From Celeribacter indicus (GTDB lineage Bacteria > Pseudomonadota > Alphaproteobacteria > Rhodobacterales > Rhodobacteraceae): a stretch of 64,000 nucleotides of DNA. The position numbers and the translations under genes are program-made. Below the pieces are notes generated by a model. It worked only from the letters and a program-made list of their open reading frames with translations. It had not been told where the DNA came from and did not search any database. This document shows, piece by piece, positions 50,293 through 57,838 of the stretch (position 1 is the stretch's first letter; every line of letters starts with the position of its first letter). Location of the stretch: positions 1 to 64,000 of the forward strand of contig NZ_CP004395.1 in the NCBI RefSeq assembly GCF_000819565.1, read 5' to 3'.

Positions 50293-51369
50293 TTACCGTC
50301 GCCCAAGCCGGCCCAGTCTCGCCAGCTGTGCCAGCATTTTTGACCCTGCGTCAGTGGATCCTGTGCCGCCTGTGGAACCCGTCTGACCCATGCCTTGCCT
50401 CGCTGGCATCTGCTGCACGCCAAAGAACTGCCGCGCCCTGAGGGCTGCGTATTCTGCGCCACTGGCCCCGCCGATGAGGTAGCGATTGTAGGCCTGCTGG
50501 CTTCCCATGGCGGCGCGGGCAAAGCTGTAGCCGCCGCCGAGACCTCCGGAGAGGGCGGGCATCATGATGTTGCCGGAGATCGCGCGGACGATGAAGGGCG
50601 TGGCGATAATGAAGCCCTTGGCCATGAGCACCATCATGAAGAAGGGAATGAGCGCGCCGATGTTTGAGGCCCCTTCGGGATCGCCTAGTTCACCGATGAG
50701 CGCGGAGGAAACGCCTGTGATCGTTGCGAACACGCCTGCGACGACGATGGGGTATAGTGCAAAGGAAATCAGCGCGGACAGCCAGCGCGCGAAATAGTCC
50801 TTGGTCACTTCGAAGAGGGTGAGGAAGATCATCACCGGAGCGATCCCAATCAGGAGTGCGATCATCAGTCGAGAGGCCACGAGGATGAAAGCGGCCAGCC
50901 CGCCGAGTATCGAGAGCAGAAGCACCCCGACGATGTCGAGCATGGCCCCGGCCATCCAGTTCAGCTCTGATCCGGCTGCATTGAGGTAGTCGCCGAGTTC
51001 CGCGATCAGCCGGTCAAACTCTTCGGCAAAGGTCCCAGAGGGACCCGGGGTGCCGCCACCGACCGAGGCTACAAGCGCGCCCGCAATCCTGTCGATGCCG
51101 GCCAGGATGGCAGATGAGAGCGCGTTGAACTGCACCCAGTTGGTCGCGAATATCCCGATGAGGCCGATCTTGACTGCCAGCCAAAAGGCCGTTCTGCCGT
51201 CCATCGCCTTGTATTGGTAGATCATGTTCAGGAAGACGAGGATCACCACCAATGTTGTACCCACAACCAAAAGTGTGCCCACGGTCGCAGCGACGGACCC
51301 GAACTGGGATTCCGCGGCGGTGTCGAGGTAGCCCTGGGAAGTTTCAACGAAGTAGGTGACGACACTCAT
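50293..51369 (-). CDS. virB6: VirB6-like T4SS membrane protein
   Basis: The 358-residue polytopic inner-membrane protein of the T4SS channel has at least five hydrophobic segments (about 28-50, 62-80, 145-175, 195-225, 235-260) and a Gly/Ser-rich C terminus. GIAPVMIFLTLFEVTKDYFARWLSALISFALYPIV is typical of VirB6/TrbL proteins. It is the last gene of the VirB transcript, displaced to the far end of the operon. Confidence 0.88.
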   Translation of the reverse strand: MSVVTYFVETSQGYLDTAAESQFGSVAATVGTLLVVGTTLVVILVFLNMIYQYKAMDGRTAFWLAVKIGLIGIFATNWVQFNALSSAILAGIDRIAGALVASVGGGTPGPSGTFAEEFDRLIAELGDYLNAAGSELNWMAGAMLDIVGVLLLSILGGLAAFILVASRLMIALLIGIAPVMIFLTLFEVTKDYFARWLSALISFALYPIVVAGVFATITGVSSALIGELGDPEGASNIGALIPFFMMVLMAKGFIIATPFIVRAISGNIMMPALSGGLGGGYSFARAAMGSQQAYNRYLIGGASGAEYAALRARQFFGVQQMPARQGMGQTGSTGGTGSTDAGSKMLAQLARLGRLGRR

Positions 51370-51381
51370 CGCGGCGCTGCC

Positions 51382-51795
51382 TTACCAATTGCCTGCGGCG
51401 TCGCAGATGGCCTGGGCGGCAGGGCGGGCGGCGTTGGCGCGGCGGTTGTAGGCGTCCGAGGCTTCGAGCATTTCCCATCGTTCGTCGCTCGCGTAGCTCT
51501 CCCGAAACACGGCCTCGGCTGCGTCCCAGGACGGGAACCGGGTCGCGCAGTCGCAGTTGCCGATCTCGACGACCCGCTCGAGATTCTGGGCGCGATAGAT
51601 GTCCTGAACCAGAACCCGCTGATAGGCTTGGCGCAGGGGGATCTCCTGCATCCAGACGGGCTCGGCGGGCCGGTCCGGACAGACGTCAAAGCTGCGATCG
51701 AGGGTTGGCACTAGGTTGCGCTCAGCGAAGCCGGGTGCCGACGTCAGGCCCAAGACCAGCGCGGTCAGTACGAGGGTACAGCCCGCCTGCCTCAT
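51382..51795 (-). CDS. Exported protein inside the T4SS operon
   Basis: A 137-residue protein with a signal peptide (MRQAGCTLVLTALVLGLTSAPGFA) followed by a Cys-containing mature part (VCPDRPAEPVWMQEIPLRQ, GNCDCATRFPSWDAAEAVF). The location between virB11 and virB6 suggests a periplasmic T4SS accessory component. I do not recognise a named family. ATG 51795 chosen because it directly begins the signal peptide and overlaps the upstream gene by 4 bases. Confidence 0.7.
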   Translation of the reverse strand: MRQAGCTLVLTALVLGLTSAPGFAERNLVPTLDRSFDVCPDRPAEPVWMQEIPLRQAYQRVLVQDIYRAQNLERVVEIGNCDCATRFPSWDAAEAVFRESYASDERWEMLEASDAYNRRANAARPAAQAICDAAGNW

Positions 51796-51986
51796 GCCGT
51801 GGCTCCAGCGGGTGTGGTTTCGCGCTTCAGGAAAACGGTGTGCCCGATATTGGCGAACTCCGAAGTGCTGATCGACACCACCTCCCACCCGTCTGCGCCC
51901 TTCTCGTTCAGGCTGGCCTGCATGTCGGAGAGGCTGGTCTTGCGGGTCATGGGAAAGGACAAGATAACGTATTCAAAGGTCTTCAT
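51792..51986 (-). CDS. DUF4177-like small protein
   Basis: A 64-residue protein, MKTFEYVILSFPMTRK... then GADGWEVVSISTSEF, a pattern typical of DUF4177 (a short beta-alpha fold around GWE). It overlaps virB11 and the next gene by 4 bases each, so it is part of the operon. The role in secretion is unknown. Confidence 0.65.
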   Translation of the reverse strand: MKTFEYVILSFPMTRKTSLSDMQASLNEKGADGWEVVSISTSEFANIGHTVFLKRETTPAGATA

Positions 51987-52969
51987 TGGGAAATTCCAAT
52001 CTCAGTTGCGCCGGGGAGGTAGAATTCGGTGATGCCGCGTTTGCCGTCATGGCGACCGGCCTGGATGATCACATCGATGGAATTTTCGATGTACTGGATC
52101 ATGTCGGCATAGGTCATCGGGATTTCGGTCTTGAGTGCCGCGATCGCGAGCCGCTGCACGGCCAGTTGCGGGGTTTCGGCATGCAGCGTGGTCATCGAGC
52201 CGCCATGGCCGGTGTTGATGGCTTCCAGAAAGGTCATGGCCTCCTTGCCGCGCACCTCGCCCAGGATGATCCGGTCGGGGCGCATGCGCAGCGTGGCGGT
52301 GAGAAGCACATCGGCGGTCTGGAATTCCGCGTCGCGATTGGCGATGAGGGTCACGGCATTCGGCTGGGTCGGCAGAAGCTCGGCGGCTTCCTCGATGGTC
52401 ACGATGCGTTCCTCGGACGGTACGTGAGAGAGGATTTTGCGCGCGGCCACGGTCTTGCCGGTGGAGGTGCCACCCGAGACGATCATGTTGAGTTTGTTCT
52501 CGACGCAGAAGGCCAGCGCATCATCGATCAAACCCGCGGCCACCACCGCGCGCAAGGCGCGCTTTTTTTCGACGCGCAGGTCTTCGAGCTTGCGCTCTTT
52601 TCCGTAGAGGAAATTGAGCGCAATGCCCTCGAGTGGCAGGCTTGAGAAGAACCGCAGGCTGATCGACATGGCCGAGAGCACGGCGGGCGGGGTGATGACC
52701 TGTGCGCGGATCGGGCGCCCCTTGTAGGTGATCGAGACCGAGACGATGGGGCGGTCCTTGCTCATCGTGGTATTGGCCGAGGAGGCGATCTGGTTGCCGA
52801 GGTCCCTGACCTGAACGCCCGTCAGCCTCTGGTCCAGCGCGCGCATGAAGTGATCACCCTGGAATTCGCCCCAGCAGGTGCCGTCAGGGTTGATGCAAAT
52901 CTCGATGACATCGTCGCGGGCGGCGGCGTCGATCCGGTCGAGCGAGGTTTCAAGATAGCTCAGCGACAT
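51983..52969 (-). CDS. virB11: VirB11 T4SS ATPase
   Basis: The 328-residue hexameric ATPase powers pilus assembly and DNA transfer. It has an N-terminal domain (about 1-150), Walker A GGTSTGKT (166-173), the Asp box/Walker B region in RIVTIEEAAEL and RPDRIILGEVRGKEAMTFL, and the His box in NTGHGGSMTTLHAETPQLAV. ATG 52969 begins MSLSYLETSLD, 4 bases after the virB10 stop. Full length. Confidence 0.94.
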   Translation of the reverse strand: MSLSYLETSLDRIDAAARDDVIEICINPDGTCWGEFQGDHFMRALDQRLTGVQVRDLGNQIASSANTTMSKDRPIVSVSITYKGRPIRAQVITPPAVLSAMSISLRFFSSLPLEGIALNFLYGKERKLEDLRVEKKRALRAVVAAGLIDDALAFCVENKLNMIVSGGTSTGKTVAARKILSHVPSEERIVTIEEAAELLPTQPNAVTLIANRDAEFQTADVLLTATLRMRPDRIILGEVRGKEAMTFLEAINTGHGGSMTTLHAETPQLAVQRLAIAALKTEIPMTYADMIQYIENSIDVIIQAGRHDGKRGITEFYLPGATEIGISQ

Positions 52970-52973
52970 GGGC

Positions 52974-54353
52974 TCAGAATATCTCCAGATCGCGGTCGAC
53001 CATGACAGTGACGCGCGCGCCCTGGTCGACATAGATGACGGGGCCGATGGAGAGGTAATCGCCTATGACGCTGTCCGTGGCATCTGCCAGATCATCGCCA
53101 ACGTCTTCGAGAACGTCGGCGGCAGTCTCATCCTGGACCTCGGAGGCGGCGGCACTGGGTGCTGCCGAAATCAGCGAGATCAGGGCGGCCGACCCGAAAC
53201 GCTCGGCGAAGCGTGTGTCCACGAAACCGGTGACGCCAGAACGGCCCAGTTCATCACCTCCGAAGGAGCTGATCTGAACGGTCTGGTTGTCGGGCAGGAT
53301 GATCCGGTCCCAGGCGATCGTGACGCGGCGCTGCGCGATATCGACGCCAGCGCGGTAGCGCCCGACGAGACGGGATCCGCGGGGGATCAAGAGGCGCACG
53401 CCATCGACGCTGTAGACATCCTCGGACACCACGGCACGGGTCTGGCCGGGTAGCGAGCTGTCAAGGGCAGTTTCCATGACGGCTTGGATCATGGTGCCCT
53501 GTAGAATCGTGTTGGAGGGATTGGCGATCACCTCGGCCTGCGTCACCGTCGAGGGCAGCGCCCCGTTCAGCACGAAATCCGTCACCTCGCCAAAAGTGCG
53601 TTCGGTCAGAGCCGTTTCATTCGCTCCGGAGGCACCGCCAAAAGCGATGGTGGGCGAGGTGATGCGCCGCTCCTGGAAGGCGCGTTCCTCCGCGGCGCGG
53701 CGCTCCAGCTCGGCCATGCGCCGGGCTTCTTCCTCGCGGCGCAGTCGCTCTTGCTCGCGTGCGCGCAGCTCATCCTCCGTGGGGCCCGCTGGGGCGGGTT
53801 GGGGTCGGCTGGCCTCGAGTTGGGCCAATTCCAGATCCATGCGGAGTTGCTCAAGGCTGCGATCCCGCGCCGTCAGTTCGTCCTGGAATCGTTGCTGTGC
53901 GGCTTCCGAGGCGGCTTGTAGCGCAGCGATCTGAGCGGTCAGCGCGTCGATCGCCTCTGCGGCGGCGGTGTCTTCCTCGACGACCGGTTCGGGGGCGTTG
54001 CGCAACTCCTCGATCTGGGCCTGCAGGGCGGTGATCTGCGCCAGAAGTTCGGCATTGGGCTCAACGGGGTCTGGTCCGACGAACACAACCTCGGGCTCGG
54101 GCGGGGCCAAGGTCTCGATGGCGCCAAAGCCGTCCCCCTCGTTTTGGAAGACGTCCGGGGTGGCCGTCGGCAAGGCTACCTCTTCGTCGGGCTGTGAGAG
54201 GAGATAAAGCAGGGCACCACCCGCGCCGATGACGAGGACCACGATCAGCGCGAGAAGGGGCGACCGGCGCTGCGCCGCCGTGGGGGCGCGGGCACTGCCT
54301 TTCTCAAGGGCGGCGAGGCGTTTTTCCAGCTCGGTGTTCCCGGTATCGCTCAT
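52974..54353 (-). CDS. virB10: VirB10 T4SS core protein
   Basis: The 459-residue protein spans the envelope. It has a short cytoplasmic tail, one TM segment (SPLLALIVVLVIGAGGALLYLLSQ), a Pro/Glu-rich linker and a coiled coil (about residues 95-240, many E/R/A). A C-terminal TrbI/VirB10 domain follows (GTMIQAVMETALDSSLPGQ, LLIPRGSRLVGRYRAGVDI, GRSGVTGFVDTRFAERFG). Its ATG overlaps the virB9 stop by 4 bases. Confidence 0.94.
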   Translation of the reverse strand: MSDTGNTELEKRLAALEKGSARAPTAAQRRSPLLALIVVLVIGAGGALLYLLSQPDEEVALPTATPDVFQNEGDGFGAIETLAPPEPEVVFVGPDPVEPNAELLAQITALQAQIEELRNAPEPVVEEDTAAAEAIDALTAQIAALQAASEAAQQRFQDELTARDRSLEQLRMDLELAQLEASRPQPAPAGPTEDELRAREQERLRREEEARRMAELERRAAEERAFQERRITSPTIAFGGASGANETALTERTFGEVTDFVLNGALPSTVTQAEVIANPSNTILQGTMIQAVMETALDSSLPGQTRAVVSEDVYSVDGVRLLIPRGSRLVGRYRAGVDIAQRRVTIAWDRIILPDNQTVQISSFGGDELGRSGVTGFVDTRFAERFGSAALISLISAAPSAAASEVQDETAADVLEDVGDDLADATDSVIGDYLSIGPVIYVDQGARVTVMVDRDLEIF

Positions 54354-55045
54354 GAGGTGGCCTCCGCGGGCGGGATCGCCTCGATGCAGACCACCTCTTC
54401 GCCCAGTCGCAGGACCCATTGGCGGTTCACGCCGCTGACGCGGATCACGCCGTCTTCAGGAGTTTGCGTGTTGACCGTGCGCTCGCGGCCGCCCGCGTAG
54501 CGGAAGATCGCGGGCACAGGCGCGTTTCTTGGAAAGGCGAAATACGTGAACGTCCCGTCATCCCAGATGCGGGTTGGCGTGAACTCGGTCCGCGCGCTGG
54601 CACCGTAATTGTAGTTTGGTGCTTGGGCGGCGATGGCCCGGGTCGGGCGCGCAGCGTCATCAGGATAGCGGAACTGCACCACATAGAAGGTCGGGCTGCG
54701 GACCTCCTCGACGTTGAAATAGTAGCTCCGGCGGTTCGTATAGACTGTCACATTGGTATGCACACCGCGCGCCACAGGCTTGATCGCGAAGGCCTGACCG
54801 CCCGGGACGCCGTCGATCTCGAAGCCCTCGGTGTCGCCCGCGATGATCGAGCGGATGCTTTCGCCCTCGCCGAACTCGATGCTGGTCACATGGGTGAGCG
54901 ACACGCTGAGACGGTAGACCTGACCCTCCTGGTAGGTGGCCAAGCGCACGCGGCTGTCATTTGGGCCACCGCGCGGGATGGCTTCGGCAAAGGCAAGGCT
55001 GGGCAGCAAGACAAACATGGCAGCAACAAAGACCCTATTGATCAA
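54350..55045 (-). CDS. virB9: VirB9 T4SS outer-membrane core protein
   Basis: The 231-residue protein of the outer-membrane core complex has a signal peptide (INRVFVAAMFVLLPSLAFA), an N-terminal CagX/VirB9 domain (PNDSRVRLATYQEGQVYRLSV) and the C-terminal part (RIWDDGTFTYFAFPRNAPVPAIF, NRQWVLRLGEEVVCIEAIPP). I start at TTG 55045, one base after the virB8 stop and directly before the signal peptide. The next ATG (55018) would truncate it. Confidence 0.92.
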   Translation of the reverse strand: MINRVFVAAMFVLLPSLAFAEAIPRGGPNDSRVRLATYQEGQVYRLSVSLTHVTSIEFGEGESIRSIIAGDTEGFEIDGVPGGQAFAIKPVARGVHTNVTVYTNRRSYYFNVEEVRSPTFYVVQFRYPDDAARPTRAIAAQAPNYNYGASARTEFTPTRIWDDGTFTYFAFPRNAPVPAIFRYAGGRERTVNTQTPEDGVIRVSGVNRQWVLRLGEEVVCIEAIPPAEATS

Positions 55046-55046
55046 A

Positions 55047-55703
55047 CTAATTCTCCAATCTGTCGGAGCGGATGGAATATTCGAGGACGGTGAAGCCGAA
55101 GGGATTGGTCCAGACCTCATCGATGGAGCGACGGGTTTCGGGGCGGAACTCGAAGAGAAGCGTGGCGGTGAAGAGCCCGGTCTGGGTGCCGTTGATGGAG
55201 GTCAGCCGCTTGCGCAAGCGCACGGTGGCGCGGTTGGATCCGATCCGGTTGATGCTGAGGATTTCCACGTCGAGCCTGGCGTTGGGGCCATAGACGGTCG
55301 GCGGGTAATTCTCGTTGGCGCTGTTCCAGATCTGGCGCAACCCGCTCTCGGCGGCCCCGTCCGAGCGGCGCAGAACGCTGCGGATGCGCAGATCGTTGTC
55401 GAGCTGGTTATAGACCTCCCGGTCGGTCACATAGCGGAAGACCTCCGCCTCGATGATCGCCTGGTTGGCGGTCACCGAGGAAGCGCCCACCGAGGCCTCG
55501 GGGAGTGCAAAGCCGGTGGCGGGATCATAGGGAACAACGACGGGGGGCGGGTCGACATCGAGGATCGAGACAGCCGCGGCACTCAGACAGCCGATGATAC
55601 CGAAGACAAGGCCCATCAGGCCAAGGCGTTGCCAGAGCCGTTCGCGGCGTAAGGCACCATAGACCAGTTCTTCCTCGATGATTTCTTGTTCAGTCGCCAC
55701 CAT
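55047..55703 (-). CDS. virB8: VirB8 T4SS protein
   Basis: The 218-residue bitopic inner-membrane protein has a TM segment (MGLVFGIIGCLSAAAVSIL, about residues 30-48) and a periplasmic NTF2-like domain (NQAIIEAEVFRYVTDREVYN, WNSANENYPPTVYG, LLFEFRPETRRSIDEVWTNPFGF). VirB8 nucleates assembly of the core complex. Confidence 0.92.
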   Translation of the reverse strand: MVATEQEIIEEELVYGALRRERLWQRLGLMGLVFGIIGCLSAAAVSILDVDPPPVVVPYDPATGFALPEASVGASSVTANQAIIEAEVFRYVTDREVYNQLDNDLRIRSVLRRSDGAAESGLRQIWNSANENYPPTVYGPNARLDVEILSINRIGSNRATVRLRKRLTSINGTQTGLFTATLLFEFRPETRRSIDEVWTNPFGFTVLEYSIRSDRLEN

Positions 55704-55717
55704 TCATGCCCCCACGA

Positions 55718-56530
55718 TCAGTCTGCCCGGAGGTCCGGTAGCGTGAAATCCATGAAGCGCTGCTCTTCGGCGATGGTGGCGGCATCGATCACGCCGCCGG
55801 TGCCATCGCCCACCGTTTGAATCGCTTCCAGCTGCCACATCGCCACGAGAGCGATGGCCAATTCAGCTGTCACGCGCGTGTTGAGATCGACGCTTTGCTT
55901 GAGCTCTTCCATGTCGTCAATGAGCCCGACAAGGCGGTCTACCCGCTCGAGCGATTGGCCGGCATCCTCATAGCTGTTCTGGGCCGCCGCCGAGACAAGG
56001 GCACCGGTGGTGGCCTGCGTCGCCACGCGGTTGGCCCCGGGATTGCCGCTCGTGGCCATTTCCGAGAGGGTGTCATCGTCAAATCCGAGATCGGCCAGCA
56101 CCCGATCCATCTGGGTTTCGATCTCGCCTGCGCCAGAACCGGACAGGCCGGAGAAATCCCCAGTCTTGATCGCCTCAATCGTGGCGAGGATGTCCCCGAA
56201 CTCCTGGTCGAGTAGACCGTTCAACTCGTCTTCCATCTCGGTGCGGATGATTTCTGGAAGCTCGGCAAGTCGGGTGAGCGCTTCATAGGTTCTTTGCAGC
56301 TCCGCGAGTTGATCCGTGAGTGTGGCAAGCTGTTCGCGGAGCTGCGTCAGCTGCTCGTTCTGCAAAATCTCGTCTTCGATCATCTGCCGCAGCTGTTGGA
56401 TGTTTTGCGCGATGTTCTGGGTGTCGACGACCGGTACACCTTGTGCTGCGGCAGGGGGTAGGACGCTGAACTGCAAGCCAACGCCAAATGTCGTGGCCAA
56501 AGCTGTCCTCAAGAGCAGATGTCCCATCAT
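55718..56530 (-). CDS. virB5: VirB5-like minor pilus protein
   Basis: The 270-residue exported protein has a signal peptide (to about residue 29, LPPAAAQG) and then long helices (NIQQLRQMIEDEILQNEQLTQ, LTDQLAELQRTYEALTRLAEL), as in VirB5/TrbJ tip proteins. Residues from about 215 (KQSVDLNTRVTAELAIAL to EEQRFMDFTLPDL) resemble the C-terminal tail of the transglycosylase encoded just upstream. It overlaps that gene by 4 bases. Confidence 0.8.
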   Translation of the reverse strand: MMGHLLLRTALATTFGVGLQFSVLPPAAAQGVPVVDTQNIAQNIQQLRQMIEDEILQNEQLTQLREQLATLTDQLAELQRTYEALTRLAELPEIIRTEMEDELNGLLDQEFGDILATIEAIKTGDFSGLSGSGAGEIETQMDRVLADLGFDDDTLSEMATSGNPGANRVATQATTGALVSAAAQNSYEDAGQSLERVDRLVGLIDDMEELKQSVDLNTRVTAELAIALVAMWQLEAIQTVGDGTGGVIDAATIAEEQRFMDFTLPDLRAD

Positions 56531-57699
56531 TCAATCTCCCTGATCGTAAAATCCATGAACGCGCCTTCGGCCATGCGGGCGCTGGCCTGGGCCAGCTCTT
56601 CGGCGGAGAGCACGCGGGTGCGGGCGGCCTGAAGCCGGATGCGGGCGGCCACGAGACGCACGAGTTCGGCGCGGGCATAAGTGTTGAGCGCAACGCTCTC
56701 CTGCACATCCTCGGTCTCGGAAATCTGTTCGACGATATCCGCAATACGCAGGGCGGCTTGCCTGATCGCGGCGGGTGAGTTGTTGCCATAGAAGGCCGCG
56801 CCGTGCCCAGTGAGCGAGAGGTTGGCATTGGCGAGAAGCGCCGGATCGATCGTGCCAAGTGCGTCGATCCCGCCGATACGGCTCAGATAGAGATTGTAGC
56901 GCTCCGGGATAACCTGGACGTAATGTTGGGTCTCGCGGAAGGGTGGCACGCCGCCATACTCGAAAACCCGGCCGGGTCCGGCGTTATAGGCCGCGAGGGC
57001 GTTGATGATGTTGCCATCGAATGTGTTGAGCTGGGTCGCGAGATAGCGCGCGCCGCCATGCACCTGTAGGTAGGGGCTGTCATAATATTCCGGGTTGATG
57101 CCGAGATCGCTGGCCGTGCCAGGCATGATCTGTGTGAGACCATAGGCGCCGACGGGAGACCGTGCCCCAATCGTAAACCGGCTTTCCTGCCAGATGAGCG
57201 CTTGCAGCAGCGCGCGCCATTGGACGGGGGAGAGTCCTGCGCGTCCAACACCCGCAAAGTCGCTGGTCTCCTGAGCCACGCGGATGATGAGCTGCTCGAT
57301 GTTCTCGGCGGCGTCCCCGAACATCTGCGCACCGCCGGGATTGGGATCGATCTTGCCCGTGCCATAGACCGCCGCCACGGCGCGGTCGGGATCGCCGCTG
57401 CCGCTTTCCAGCCCCGAGACCATGGCGGGCAGGCCCTGACCGCCGAAGCTGGTCTGGGCATCGAGGATGCGTTGCAGGGTTTCCAGCTGCTCCCGTTCGA
57501 TCTCGGCAATGAGTTCGCGCACGGCAAGCTTGTCGGCCTGAACGGCCAAGTCAGCCTCGCGATCGCCAGTCTCGACGATGTCACGCGCGGTCAGCCCACT
57601 GTCATTGGTCGGCACGCCCTGAGACAAGGCGAGACCGGGCAGCAGGCAAAGTGCCAGGATATGAGGCAGGCTAGACTTCAATGTCGCCCTCCGGCGCAT
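56527..57699 (-). CDS. Lytic transglycosylase with VirB5-like C-terminal tail
   Basis: A 390-residue exported protein with a signal peptide (to about residue 26), a helical N-terminal region and a Slt-type transglycosylase domain (about 155-290: ALIWQESRFTIGARSPVGAYG with catalytic Glu, LTQIMPGTASDLGI, LAAYNAGPGRVFEYGGVPPFRET). The C-terminal 60 residues (ESVALNTYARAELVRLVAAR to EGAFMDFTIREIE) resemble the C terminus of the VirB5-like protein. It cuts peptidoglycan for the T4SS; a second transglycosylase sits at the usual VirB1 position. It overlaps the lipoprotein gene by 29 bases. Confidence 0.88.
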   Translation of the reverse strand: MRRRATLKSSLPHILALCLLPGLALSQGVPTNDSGLTARDIVETGDREADLAVQADKLAVRELIAEIEREQLETLQRILDAQTSFGGQGLPAMVSGLESGSGDPDRAVAAVYGTGKIDPNPGGAQMFGDAAENIEQLIIRVAQETSDFAGVGRAGLSPVQWRALLQALIWQESRFTIGARSPVGAYGLTQIMPGTASDLGINPEYYDSPYLQVHGGARYLATQLNTFDGNIINALAAYNAGPGRVFEYGGVPPFRETQHYVQVIPERYNLYLSRIGGIDALGTIDPALLANANLSLTGHGAAFYGNNSPAAIRQAALRIADIVEQISETEDVQESVALNTYARAELVRLVAARIRLQAARTRVLSAEELAQASARMAEGAFMDFTIREIE

Positions 57700-57838
57700 C
57701 TAGAGGCGTAAAGGTGCAATCAGGCGCGACAGGTGCCGTGGACGCGAGGAATGTGAAGCAGTTCGCCTGCGGTTCCTGGTACTGGGCGCAGGAGGCCAAA
57801 GCGCCGAGCGCGGTGAGAAGAAACAGGGTACGAATCAT
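57671..57838 (-). CDS. virB7: VirB7-like small lipoprotein
   Basis: A 55-residue protein: MIRTLFLLTALGALASC is a signal sequence with lipobox LASC (lipidated Cys17), followed by AQYQEPQANCFTFL and a Pro/Cys-containing tail. VirB7 is the short outer-membrane lipoprotein that anchors VirB9. The position after virB4 and the size fit, though the mature sequence has no other signature. ATG overlaps the virB4 stop by 4 bases, and GGAGG lies 5 bases before it. Confidence 0.75.
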   Translation of the reverse strand: MIRTLFLLTALGALASCAQYQEPQANCFTFLASTAPVAPDCTFTPLDAPEGDIEV

